NCBI GenBank assembly: GCA_037176905.1
Contig: JBBBWG010026458.1
Span: 1-64,000 of the forward strand
Direction: 5' to 3'
DNA length: 64,000 nt
DNA from: Azolla pinnata
Lineage: Eukaryota; Streptophyta; Polypodiopsida; Salviniales; Salviniaceae
Each line of letters starts with the position of its first letter. Positions within the stretch are counted from its first letter, which is position 1. Positions 1-11,529 of the stretch are shown piece by piece. The position numbers were made by a program, and so were the translations under genes. Under the pieces are notes generated by a model. The model did no database searches. It had not been told where the DNA came from and saw only the letters and a list, made by a program, of their open reading frames with translations.

Positions 1-99
1 TATCTGTGTGTGTGTATCTCTGGAGTTTCTTCTCATCTGATGCGTTGATCGATTACGGACGACACGTTTTACAACATATTTAAAGGCTAAATTCATTTC

Positions 100-735
100 T
101 TTCTTTCCCCTCCTTGATGCCCTTATTTCCTTCCTTTTTCGAGGGCATTTTGAGAATTATGGAAATTGGCCCCGGTAGTTTTTCTAGGGTTCTTCTTCTT
201 CTTCTTCTTCTTTCTTATTGTTTCGGTCAATCTCTCGATTTACAACTCCAAATTTGGATTCGAAAACCCAACATTATTATTCTGATCACATCTCTCAATT
301 CATAGCTCCGAATTCAGATCTGAAAAAATTAAAAATTCCACCAGGAAGCCAGCTTCCGCAGCTTCGGATTCGCACAGTGAAACGCCAAATCTGGTTGATG
401 ACATTAAATATATATACATCTTCCTTTTCTTTGTCACTCCTTTCTTCCGATTCCCTTCTTTGCTTTCATTTCCGAGGGCATTTGGAGAATTACAGAAACT
501 GGCCCTAGGGTTTTTCTAGGGTTTTTCTTCTTCATCTTCTTCTTCTTCTTCATCTTCTTCCTCTTCATCTTCTTTCTTCTTCTTCTTCTTCTTCTTCTCA
601 GAGAAAACTGCAGAACAGAGCTACGGCCATGGCTTCCTCGCATCTCTGCTTCTGCCTCTGCCTCGTTTGACCTCCAGCAATCCTTTCCCTCTCTCTCTCT
701 CTCTCTCTCTCTCTCCTTCTCCTTCGGCACACCAC
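100..735 (+). promoter_or_regulatory. CT-rich leader / 5' region of NFD6-like gene
   Basis: Long pyrimidine runs of CTT and CT repeats (about 190-215, 528-600, 690-720) precede the start codon at 741. Such pyrimidine-rich stretches are common in plant core promoters and 5' UTRs. The segment around 115-210 is repeated imperfectly around 430-545 (shared pattern: TTTC, GAGGGCATTT, GAGAATTA, then TTTTTCTAGGGTT and CTT repeats), so the leader contains a local duplication about 320 bases apart. I cannot place the transcription start. Confidence 0.4.
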
Positions 736-740
736 GCGCC

Positions 741-1706
741 ATGTCTCGCCGCCAGTCGCTGTCTCTGCTTCGATCCGTGGTTTCTTCTTCCTCGTCTTCG
801 CTCTCGTCTTCTTCCTCCCGCTGCCCTCACCGTCTCATCCCCAAGGAAGCCTCTGCTCGCCTCCTCTCAAGGTGCCGCTTTTCCTGCCGCTTTTTGGCTC
901 TTTTTGCTCTCAGCTGTATGCGTTTCGTATTCCTGTTGCCTTCTCTGCCTAAATTATCACTCATGACCCTTTGAGCTCCGCTCATCTTAGGGTTGGGTTC
1001 CCCACAAGGCAGACATAACCATTGCAATCTTGTTGAGTTGCCCTTGGTTCCTTTCCTCGTAGCAAGTGGCATATTTTTGCTTGCGACAATGCAAAGATTC
1101 GAGCCCCTGCCTCTTTTTATTCGGTACCATCTCCCGAGCATGTATGCTGCGCTGATCTCTGGCAACAGTTTAGCAAACTCGAGGTGATGCGAGGTGTTTG
1201 CCAGCTTCGCGGAATTTTGTGTGTTTTTGGAGCTCAACACGTAAAGAGAATATGTGATCACGTTCTTGCCAGAGTTTTGCTTGGTCATGTTATTGTAGAT
1301 AGTGGCTCCAAGGAGTGGGATTCGTCTTCCGTTGGCTTGATTTTGAAATGAGCGTGCTTTGGGACTCGTCTTCTTCTGTCCTTTCTCTACTCTGAATCAG
1401 TGTTAGTGGCCTTGTAGAAGCTGATGATGAACGAACGAATGAATGCTTTTCGAATATACACATCCGTTTTTCATGTCATCATGCATAAGACTAGCTTCTG
1501 TATGTAGCTTGGCTTGGTTGATCTAACCGAGAGTTGTCATTCTGGTTTTACTCAGGTACCGTGGAGCGATGGTCGTCTTGGACTCATTGCAACCATTGCA
1601 ATCGGTGAGGGCGCAGTCATCTCTGGTCTCAAAGCTGAGCTTTGGGATCAAAGATGCTGTGATGGTGTTCCAAGGCAACTTCTTCTCATCGCTCACTGTT
1701 TTGTGA
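741..1706 (+). CDS. NFD6-like small organelle protein (two exons)
   Basis: Exons 741-871 and 1556-1706 (intron 872-1555, GT-AG, ends in TTTTACTCAG). The join keeps frame at a split AGG codon and gives 93 residues ending in TGA. The first 44 residues are rich in Ser, Arg and Leu with no acidic stretch, as in a mitochondrial or plastid leader (starts MSRRQSLSLLRSVV). The second exon has a DSLQPLQS segment, then Ser/Leu-rich sequence and a QGNFF motif near the end; this recalls the SLLPLHS ... QGTFC pattern that I know from plant NUCLEAR FUSION DEFECTIVE 6-like proteins, which are also about 90-100 residues with a leader exon. NFD6 in Arabidopsis is an organelle protein needed for polar nuclear fusion in the embryo sac; its biochemical role is not known. 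Family assignment is from memory of short motifs and is uncertain; the two-exon gene itself is better supported. Alternative 3' exons are possible downstream. Confidence 0.5.
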
Positions 1707-2553
1707 CGTTTGTTTGGTGCCCTGATTATAAACAGTTGTTATCTCTGTCCATGTTTAATTCACATTTGTTCTTCGACAGCCATTTGGTTTTGTTCGGAAA
1801 CGGGGCAAATAATTCCTCTCTTGAGATCGATATAACATGACAAAAGAGCCCATTGGATTTGTGAAGTAACATTTGACTTGGGATGGCAAACCAATGCCCA
1901 ATGTGGAAGATTTGGTTTGCGGATGTAAGCATCGGCATGGTGCCTACTTGTTGGCATTCCATAAACACCAATTTGTTCCAAGTGACTGACAATTTGCGAG
2001 TAATTTTAATCGAAGAAGATCAGTTTAACAGTCAATTGGCTGTGTATCCATTTGTTGCACTCTCTATCATACTTGGCTTGGTCATTGTGTGGAGCATTTG
2101 ACTCGGTTGTATTATATTTTGTGGTCGAGGTATCCATGATGAAAATTGTCCAAGGGGCATTACTGTTTACTCAACAGAGCAAGGTAATAAATAGTTTGTT
2201 GTATTATGTTTGTTGTTTTGAACGGTTTTATAGCTTTTAGAATTTCTCCCAAGTATATGTATAAGTACGATGTTATTTTCTTAAGATATGCTGTATATTC
2301 TGCAAATTGTCTTATTTTCTTAAGATATGCTGTATATTCTGCAAATTGTCTTGGGAGGATTCAAGCTGTTGAGGTAGCAAGCAATGAGGAAAAGTTACAT
2401 TGTGCTGTCATCTGGCTAAAATATTTCCAAATGGTGGTGAATACAAAGTGGGTCTACTTACTATGGATGCGCCATTACCAGTTTTCTCAATTATGGAGTA
2501 GCTATCAAGTAAACGCAAGTACCAGTTTTCTCAAAAGTGAACTAGTTATCAAC
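1707..2553. other. Downstream of NFD6-like gene, no further gene seen
   Basis: AT-rich sequence with only short, unconvincing reading frames. It probably holds the 3' UTR of the gene ending at 1706. A perfect 39-base tandem duplication lies at about 2272-2351. Confidence 0.4.
2272..2351. repeat. 39-base tandem duplication
   Basis: Two adjacent, essentially identical copies of a 39-base unit containing TTAAGATATGCTGTATATTC. The lack of divergence suggests a recent duplication. Confidence 0.85.
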
Positions 2554-3096
2554 AAAGTGCAATTGCAATGGGCTTATAGCTAATAGTTTCTCTTGATATT
2601 AATGTGCGGCTTCAATTGATTTTATCCCACATTTTAGCAAGTGAATTATATTTGGTGGAGATCAACTTGCTCTACTAATTCAATGTTTTGTTTTTCGATG
2701 ATCTTCTGGTTTATGACCATCTGGTATAAAAATTAAAGTGCAATTGCAATGGGCTTATAGCAACTAGTTTCTCTTGATATTAATGTGCGGTTTCAATTGA
2801 TTTTATCCCACATTTTGGCAAGTGAATTATATTTGGTGGAGATAAACTTGCTCTACTAATTCAATGTTTTGTTCTTGGATGATCTTCTGGTTTATGACCA
2901 TCTGGTATAAAAATTAAAGTGCAATTGCAATGGGCTTATAGCTACTACTTTCTTTTGATATTTATGTGCGGTTTCAATTGATTTTATCCCACATTTTAGC
3001 AAGGGAATTATATTTGGTGGAGATCAACTTGCTCTACTAATTCAATGTTTTGTTCTTGGATGATCTTCTGGTTTATGATCATCTGGTATAAAAATG
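2554..3096. repeat. Three tandem copies of a 181-base unit
   Basis: Units begin at about 2554, 2735 and 2916, each starting AAAGTGCAATTGCAATGGGC and ending in a CTGGTATAAAAAT motif. Copies differ by only a few bases. The array lies between the NFD6-like gene and the convergent 3' end of the C2-GRAM gene. The unit has no coding capacity that I can see. Confidence 0.9.
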
Positions 3097-3436
3097 GAAG
3101 CGCATCAAATTTTACCTGACAAATTATGGCTGGCATTGATGCTAGTTTCTCTTTATTTTTACACTGCATCTCATCATAAAGACTAGGAAGTGGTAGATAG
3201 AGATTTGTTTAAAGCCACAACACAACCCCTCCTTGAATGAGGGAAAAGACACTGAAACCCCTCCTTATTCTTTCATTAAGCACTACTATACATGGGGACA
3301 AGAATATATGAGAACCCTTTTCATGGCTTTGATCACAAATAAATGAATCGAAACAATTAACCCCAGCACACTGGATAAAAACCCCAGATCAGGCTTCAAG
3401 CAAACAGATCCATTTTGTGTTTTTCCCTTTTTCTCT

Positions 3437-6400
3437 TTAGTGATCAACAAGACCATGCTCAAGCACTTCCTTGACGGTTACATCAATGATCTTCTTAAGA
3501 TGTTCGGTTTGTCGATCCAGTATGTTTTTGCTGACCTGTGGTTCTGCCTTAGAGGTTTTCTGCTGTGCGATGCCGAGATACACTCTGCACAAGCTCTTCC
3601 TGACGGCCAATGGAGTGTCCTCCACCTCTTTTCTCACTCTCATCTGCAAATGCAACCCCACAACCCTCTAATCAGGTATCCAGGCTTTTGGGCATACGCA
3701 AAAATATAAATAAAACGGCTCCAGATTTCAGCTCTTAATGGATTAAACAAAGTTTTTGGTGCATCAAAATGTCAGAAACATATAAGATACAACTGAAACA
3801 CATTAATCAATTTACATGAGTTGCCTCGATCAAGTGCCCATACTATCAATGAATTGGAAGGGAAGCAAAAGCTTTTTCAAGGGCTTACTTGCATAAAGAA
3901 CATGCAAAACAAGTAGATGCTGTTCCTATTGATCGACCCCCATTGGCTACCCTAACGTTTCCAAGGATTTCCAAGACCCATTTTCGACTGAACCATCTCA
4001 TAGGATTGGAAAAGGTCTCATTTATAAGGATTTAGGTTTGCATGTTAAACTGATTTTCTACGTAAAAGTACCTGAAAATAAAGCCATTTTACAGGAGGCC
4101 CTACAACGATGATTTGTATGGCCATAAGATCTCTCCTACTATGAGGGGCAGCTCAGCTTCTCATTATTCTGAATCCCTCTTTACCATGAATATCCCCATT
4201 GTATCCACAGTACATGACAAGCTGCAGAGACTAGAAGGTCATGTGTTCAGTTCTCTACATTTTCATGGTAGCATCAAGTAGGCATATCATGAGCAATGAA
4301 CCCTGACTGCATCACTTAGAACATGCTTTACCAGGCATGATTTAACCCTACCATTAAAATAGTTACAGATAGTGAGAGATTATACAGGGATCTTGGACCT
4401 CAATCCCTATGGTCTTTGGGAGTCAAATATGATCTATGAGACCAAATAAACATTTTCACATGTTGAATAGTGACTTATGATGAGAGTAAGAGAGAGATAG
4501 AGGGGCAGACCTGGAAGTATTCTCCAACAGTGGGGATATCGTGTAGAGTCCAGTCTTCCTCTACGATCAGACTGTGTCCATATTCTTTGGCACTCTTCTG
4601 TTGTATGCATGTGACCTTAGCACCGAATAGAGCTATCTGATTGCTTAGCTGAAAGGAGAGACATCTTTCCTGAACATCATCGCCCGCAATCTCCCATGAA
4701 CTTGGGGAATAAGCCAGCCATCCAACTTTTTCTGCTATCCTTTCATCAAGGTTCTTCTCGAAAATTCGAACCATGGAGTTCACCTGTTGAGTTTCAGAGT
4801 AGCAAAGCAATATAGCAATGGTGAAAACCCATATAAATCCAAACGATACTTGTGAAATGAGCATACCCTAGATCCTCAAACCCTCAATACATGCTATGGA
4901 GTTCAGAATACCAGTTCATGTCAACAAGCTCAAAGAAAACAAACCTTAGATGAGATCAGTGTTTCTTCGCTTACCGAGAAAGGAATTTCTTTGGCATAGA
5001 CCTCAGTAAGAATAACCTCGTCTTCACCTACAACTACCTCCGGTTCTTCGGCATGTCCATGTAAGCTTACGGACCCTTCATCTTCTTGTGGAATTTTAGC
5101 AACCGTAACTTTTTGTTCCTCTGGGCTGAGTTTTCTGTTCTTCCACAGAGCCATCATAAGTCTGGTACAACAGAAGTTTCTAACTTATCAGTGCCACTCA
5201 TCATTCTATCCAAGTTCAATATAGAATTCATTGAGCTTCAAAACGCCATCATCACACGAAGAAATGCTATAAAGGTTACACATCAAAACAGGGGAATAAA
5301 ACCGATAGCAATACGCTAAATTAAAATAGCTGTCTCTTTATACCACTGGGAGCAAGGAAAGATTAAGTTGGGAAACTGAGATCCATACTCGGAATCCTCT
5401 AAATAGAAGTTACGATATGTCACTGTTTTGATCACCAGATTTCATGAAATTGTAACTAACAAAAAGGACTAAACTTTCAAGGGGGGGGGGAAATGCTACA
5501 AAAGGAGTGAACATGGTGATAAGTCACTGGAGACATTTTTTCATATATATAAATCAGCCTCACTGGCATAGTAATTGCTGTACATTCCAGGCAGTTGAAT
5601 AATGCTTGTGAAAATTAAAATGATGAAACATCTTCATAATGCCTATTATCTGTATTTCCTTTTTATTTATCCCTTTGCCCTCTTTCTTAGATGGTGGTAA
5701 AACATACATTGATAATGCCTAATCACTTAGATCGTAGAACCACACATAATAATGAGAATGTACTTCCTTTTGCTTCCTTATGGGCAGGATATGAATCCTT
5801 ACTTGTAAGCTGGCTTGAAAGCAATGAAGGACTGGAACTGAAACGTCAAACGTCCCTTTGCATCCTCGCTTTTTGCTGCATGACGTGCATCAGGTGCTCT
5901 GCCTTTTCTAGCGAAGACTAAGATTGCAGGGTTAATGAGTGTGACTACAGATCCCCCTGCAGTTATGTCCACTATCTCATCTATATCTTCCCATAAGAGC
6001 ATAAACTTTGTCTTATGGCCAAAGATGTTCGAATTAAAAGCCAAAACACGGGGAGACAGGAACAACCTTCCCTAGGAGCACAAAAAAATCCCATAAAACA
6101 ATGTCACCTCATATCTCTTTAATTGAAAGCAGGAATCTGTACAGGAGGGAAAATGTTATACGCATACTGAAATATAAGGTAACCAATGCAAATGTAAATA
6201 TATAGACCAGAGCTCAATAAACCAGTTTGTGAAACCACTCCGATGCCAAGCAGGAACTAGTAAACAAACCAATGGAAGCTAGACGTTAAATCAGAGCAAA
6301 TCTTAGAAGCTAAAAGTTGGAATTTTCAAGCATGGAAATAAAGAACATACGAAATCATCTCTGAGAGTTGATGCTCCGTGCAAATTAAACAAGTATTAGA

Positions 6401-9400
6401 AGTCCTGCACACAATTGTCTCCCAGGGTACTTGTTAATAACCAGCCAACATTATTGTTTCTTTGTTTCAATGCTCTGACCTAAATAGGAATAATAGTACT
6501 GGCTAGTTTTTAACCTTCGAAACACCACTGAGGGGGTGAAGTGTGCCATAAGTCAGGTGGTATATTACTTCTAGGTTCATAGAAGCGCGATTGACTATAC
6601 GATCTTAAAGCTCCACGTAGGCGGCCAAAATTGTTGCTATATGATATTGTCAGGAAAAACCTTCCTTATAGCCCAGTTTCCCTCTTAAATATCTAAGAAT
6701 AAAATCTTCCCTTGAGGTATTTATTCGGACTTCATTATTCAAATGTGAAGCCTCCAGAACTCCTTTACTCTAAGACAAGTAAAATGCTGGGAAAAAAAGG
6801 GAACAAAAAAGCCACTTACCTGGAGCAAGATCCTTTTCTTCAGGGCACACGAAAAATCATTCACCAAAAATTCTTCTGCTGGCAGTTTAAACAGAGCCTG
6901 GAAGGAGGAATTCTTCATGAAAGTCTGCTTACTGATCTACAGAGAGTTATAAAAGTGGAAATCTGGTCAGATGAGTTCAGCAACTACAATAAACTCGAAA
7001 ATGACATTGTATATCTTCATTTCATCATTTTTCTACCTTCACACCAACGTCTTTTTCAACTCTCTGAAGGTAATCCGTTTCATTATCCGCTTGTTTCATA
7101 TTCATGAGGACAATCTGGAGGTGAATTCTAGCTCCAGTAACAATAGTGTCTTTACTTTGAAGAGGAGCCCAGAAATCTGCCAACTCTTCTGGCGTTTTTG
7201 TGAGAAAGTTTATTTCCGCATGCCCAAGGGCTTCGGCTTCAGTGAATGGACCCTCAAAGCTGAAAACTTCGACATTCATGATGGCCGGTGCGTCTTCAGT
7301 GGCATTGAACTCAAAATTCTCTGCAAGCAATGGAGGGCAAGGACATGAGGATGAGCATGCACATTGAAAGAGACAACTATGTGGGTGAAAGCATGAGAGT
7401 GGGAACACTAAGCTAACTAGCTAGTTATTTCAAATTTTAACAGTTAATAGGCATATCCAAAAACAAATATGCAAACAAGTTATTTTTATAATTTAATATC
7501 TAGAAATGTTACAGTATATTTAGTCAGTATTTGTTCCTTAAAGTTACCAAATTTATTCTGGTGGTGAAATTTCCATAGCTTTTCCAAAGTTAATTATCTA
7601 GCTATCAATATTCCCATTCTCTGATCCTGGATAGAAGAACCAGAGAAAAGCATCACCAACCTTTCCATCCTGGATTTGAGGTTTGTAGCCTCACCGAGCT
7701 TCTCCGAGACTGTCCCAAGCATGTGAACACGATATATGGATTCGGAGGTCCACCATTTTCCTTTGGTACTGGAATGTTCTCAGCCTCCACAAGTGTAACC
7801 CTTAATAACCATCCATTACCTCTAGCCTTAACTCCATGATCAGATCCTGAGCATCAAAGCAAATCACTTTCACTTTAGTTTCTCATATCAAAGAAAAAAC
7901 CAAGCTGTATGAACAAGATAAGAAAAAAAACGCTGAATTAACCCTCATGTTGTTCTTATTCGCCAAAGGCCTTGATTGCACCCTCATATTACCTCCAAAT
8001 GACTTATATCTTCTGTTTGGGCTATTATGAGGGTAAGTTTATCCCCGATTTCTCTGTCCGAAGTTGAGCCAAATGAGGGGTTTATTGAAATAACTAGTCA
8101 TCCACGAGCATTCAAAAGGAGAAATAAAGAGATAATCAAGGGTATTATTACCTTTGTATGTTCTTGCCCTTAAAAACTTCTTTACGACCTCAAAGATATA
8201 CTGGATCTGGACCCCCAATATAGCTGAGATGATGAACTCGCGCAAGGTGTCAGGAAAGTCTATTATCCACAGCTCAAAACCACCCTTTCCCGAGGGCTTA
8301 GAAATAAAAATGTGCACCAGAACCAACAAGGTGATCAATGTGGCTAGGCATATCCTAACGTCCAAGAAATACTCTTTCACAAGCTGCCAGTCAGTCTTTG
8401 GAACCCTTGCAGGTGTGTCATCTTTCTCTGGTGGGAGATCTTCTGAGTCTTCCATTACTCTCACAAACTTCTCTAGGACCTGCGAAAACTGTTTGTAGCT
8501 TTCTTGCAAACCCTGCCGAGCACCATTCTCGATGAATGCCTTCATTATAGTGTTGCTCAGGAAGTGAAGCTTCCATGAAACCTGAAGAAACGATGTCTTC
8601 TCCTCTGTACTCAGATCAGGGCCCGAGAATATACAATACTGAAGGTCAACTCTAAATGTGTTCCCATAGGGAGCATCCGGGGTTGTAGCGGAGACGGTTA
8701 CAACGAATCCTTTATCATCTGCTCTGATATAGGCCTGTTGTTCAGTTGCTTTGACAGATTTTAACATCTTAGTAGCAGCCTTTATGTAGGAAACAGTTCG
8801 TGTGGGTAAGCCGGCATCACCCTTCTTCCACGGCGCTTCAACAAACTGAGTACTCTTTTGCAGCTCAGCCAAATCACACAAGAACTTTGATCCAGGCCCG
8901 AAGATAAGTTTGTTCAAAGACTTGGCACTTATGGCATAGTGGCCATCAATTAAGATGCCTCCTTCAAGAGGAGGAGGCAGATCTTCCTTTGTCGAGGTCA
9001 ATGTGTTTCCAACATCCTCACTAAAGAAGGAAGAAATTGAGGGATCATCAGCCCCAGCAGAAACCAATTCGTCACCATTCTTATCTTTGTCAGGAGGTTC
9101 CACCGATGGGCCTGTTTCAGTAGGAGCTTCACTCGATAATGAAAAGGCCAGCTTGATTTCACCTGTCAGTGTACTACCAGCACATTAGGCAGTGGAATCA
9201 GAACATGTATTAGCTTCATTGCTCCTATTGCTATAGTACCAACTATTAGCAGCTAGAGTCAAAGAGGAATCAAACAACTACATGTGCAGAATGACCAGGT
9301 CTGCGTAGATGGAATACATGATCGAAAGTTATGGATGCTAACCATGATTATATATGCATTGCACATGACCTGAAAGGTAGAGATGACTGGCCCTGGTTAT

Positions 9401-10392
9401 CAATGGAATGCACCATCGCTGAATGATACTGAAAATGACCACATATTTCTGAAGCTGTGCATTGGAAATTGCACAAACAATGTGAAGATCAGTCGATGGT
9501 GTTTTGTACACAACCACACAGGCAGGCACTGCATCTATATGCCTGGGCCGAACATGACCACATGGTTATCAATGGAATGCACCATGTTTATATATGCATT
9601 GCACATGACCTGAAAGGTACAGATGACTGGCCATGGTTATCAATGGAACGCACCACCACTGAATGATACTGAAAATGACCACATATTTCTGAAGCCGTGC
9701 ATTGCAAATTGCGCAAACAATGTAAAGATCAGTCGATGCTGTTTTGTACAGAACCACCCAGGCAGGCACTGCATCTATATGCCCGGGCCGAACATGACTA
9801 CACGTTTATCAATGGAATGCACCATCGCTGAATGATACTGAAAATGACCACACATTTCTGAAGCTGTACACTGCGAATTGTGCAAACTATGTAAAGATCA
9901 GTCGATGGTGTTTTGTACGCAAACACACAGGCAGGCACTGCGTCTATATGCCAGGGCCGAACATGGCAGATCCATAAATGTAGATATACACACCGCATAT
10001 GTGCATCGATACAGATGTAGAGAATGGAGAAAGCCATGAGTCGCGAGACCTTTACCAGAAGGAGTGGCTTTGCCTTGCTTCACCCGCTTCAGCGCATACC
10101 AAGTCGAGGGCAAAGACTGGTTGTGGGAGTCAAAAATGGTGGAGATGGGGATGGTGAAGGCGCCTAGGGAAGCGTCAGAGATCTTGTCCTTGTTCCACAG
10201 GGAGAGATGGAGCTCCGACTCGAGGTCGTCGGCGGGGAAGGAGAAGTCTTGGTACCAGTAGGGATCGGAAGCTCCGGTGGGGGAGACGGAGCTCGTCTGC
10301 TTCGCCTTGCCGAGGCGGAGGACGGCATAGGCCTGCACCCGATCGAGGGGCTGCAGGTTGCGAGCTTCCAGGAGCGTGACGAGGAGCTTCAT
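3437..10392 (-). CDS. C2 and GRAM domain-containing protein (C2-VASt-C2-GRAM-VASt)
   Basis: Nine exons on the minus strand: 10392-10056, 9162-8152, 7846-7661, 7320-7037, 6924-6820, 6071-5803, 5161-4975, 4783-4511, 3643-3437. All junctions are GT-AG and keep frame, giving 952 residues, close to the roughly 1000 of plant C2-GRAM proteins such as Arabidopsis At1g03370 and At5g50170. Order: N-terminal C2 (1-112, begins MKLLVTLLEARNL); first VASt/StAR-like domain (about 180-350); a hydrophobic segment that could span a membrane (about 381-400, ICLATLITLLVLVHIFIS); second C2 (about 455-600, with GHAEINFL); GRAM (about 612-725, with KLPAEEFLVNDF, SNIFGHKTKF and LWEDIDEI); second VASt (about 780-945). 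Family knowledge: GRAM and VASt bind lipids and sterols, C2 binds membranes often with calcium, so a role at membrane contact sites is inferred. An upstream in-frame ATG at 10477-10479 would add 29 residues; the 10392 start is preferred because family members begin with this MKLLV C2 strand. Confidence 0.88.
9383..9960. repeat. Tandem repeats in intron 1 of the C2-GRAM gene
   Basis: Three diverged copies of a long unit (starting about 9389, 9630 and 9799) share GGTTATCAATGGAATGCACC, CTGAATGATACTGAAAATGA and AAGATCAGTCGATG with about 170 to 241 base spacing. Several short reading frames here (with YKTxSTDLYIVCAI-type sequence on the minus strand) are products of this repeat, not genes. Confidence 0.85.
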
Positions 10393-10510
10393 GGCGATGG
10401 CGGAGAACGAAGAAGAAGAACGAAGAAGAAGACGAAGAAGAAGAAGAAAGGAGGAAGTTGAAGAGTTAGAAAAAGTCAACGGGGAGAATAGTCAACGGCT
10501 TGAGTTTTCC

Positions 10511-11520
10511 AGAGTTTAGGGTTTAGGGTTAGGGTTTAAAGTTCGGCTTAAGGTTAGGGGTTAGGGTTTAGAGTTAGGGTTTAGAGTTAGGGTTAGGGTT
10601 AGGGCTTAAAGTTTGGGTTAGGGTTAGGGTTTAAAGTTTGGGTTAGGGTTAGGGTTTAAAGTTCAGATTAGGGTTAGGGGTTGGGGTTTAAAGTTGGGGT
10701 TAGGATTAAGGGTTAGGGTTTAGAGTTTGGGTTAGGGTTAGGGTTAGGGGTTAGGGTTTAGTGTTAGGGTTAGGATTAGGGTTTAAAGTTAGGGTTAGGT
10801 TATGGTTTAAAGTTTGGATTAGGGTTTAGAGTTAGGGTTAGGTTAGGGTTTAAAGTTTGGGTTAGGCTTTAGACTTAGGGTTAGGGTTTAAAATTTGGGT
10901 TAGGGTTTAGAGTTTGGGTTAGGGTTAGGGTTTAAAGTTCGAGTTAGGGTTAGGCTTTAGGGTTTAGAGTTAGGGTTAGGATTAGGGTTTAAAGTTTGGG
11001 TTAGGCTTTAGACTTAGGGTTAGGGTTTAAAATTTGGGTTAGGGTTTAGAGTTCGGGTTTGGGTTAGGGTTTAAAGTTCAGGTTAGGGTTAGGCTTTAGG
11101 GTTTAGAGTTAGGGTTAGGGTTAGGGTTTAAAGTTCGGGTTAGGGTTAGGGGGTTAGGGTTTAGAGTTAGGGAGGGTTAGGGTTTAAAGTTAGGGTTAGG
11201 TTAGGGTTTAAAGTTTGGGTTAGGGTTTAGAGTTAGGGTTAGGGTTTAAAGTTCGGGTTAGGGTTTAGAGTTTGGGTTAGGGTTAGGGTTTAATGTTTGG
11301 GTTAGGGTTAGGGGTTAGGGTTTAGAGTTTGGGTTAGGGTTAGGGTTAGGGTTAGGGTTAGGGGTTAGGGTTCCGGGTTCCGGGTTAGAGTTAGGGGTTA
11401 AAGTTTGGGTTGGGGTTAGGGGTTAAGGGTTTAGAGTTTGGGTTTAGAGTTTGGGTTAGGGTTCTAGAAAGTTTGGGTTAGGGTTAGGGGTTCTGGGTTA
11501 GGGTTTAAAGTTTGGGTTAG
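10511..11520. repeat. Interstitial telomere-like repeat array
   Basis: About 1 kb built of TTAGGG and TTTAGGG units mixed with a longer composite unit of the form GGGTTAGGGTTTAAAGTT. The perfect runs are mostly TTAGGG (for example five or more units at about 11332-11370) and fewer TTTAGGG. Short flanking relics occur at about 11900-11925 and, in the opposite orientation, at about 11976-11990. The G-rich strand is the plus strand throughout, so the block has one orientation. It begins about 110 bases upstream of the C2-GRAM start codon, within the likely promoter. Confidence 0.92.
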
Positions 11521-11529
11521 GAGATGTCG

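Noticed and set aside
434-830. Arg/Lys/Glu-rich minus-strand frames
   Set aside because: Antisense of CTT/CT microsatellites in a leader region.
9338-9835. Several 60-80 residue frames with Cys- and His-rich repeats
   Set aside because: They come from the tandem repeat in C2-GRAM intron 1.
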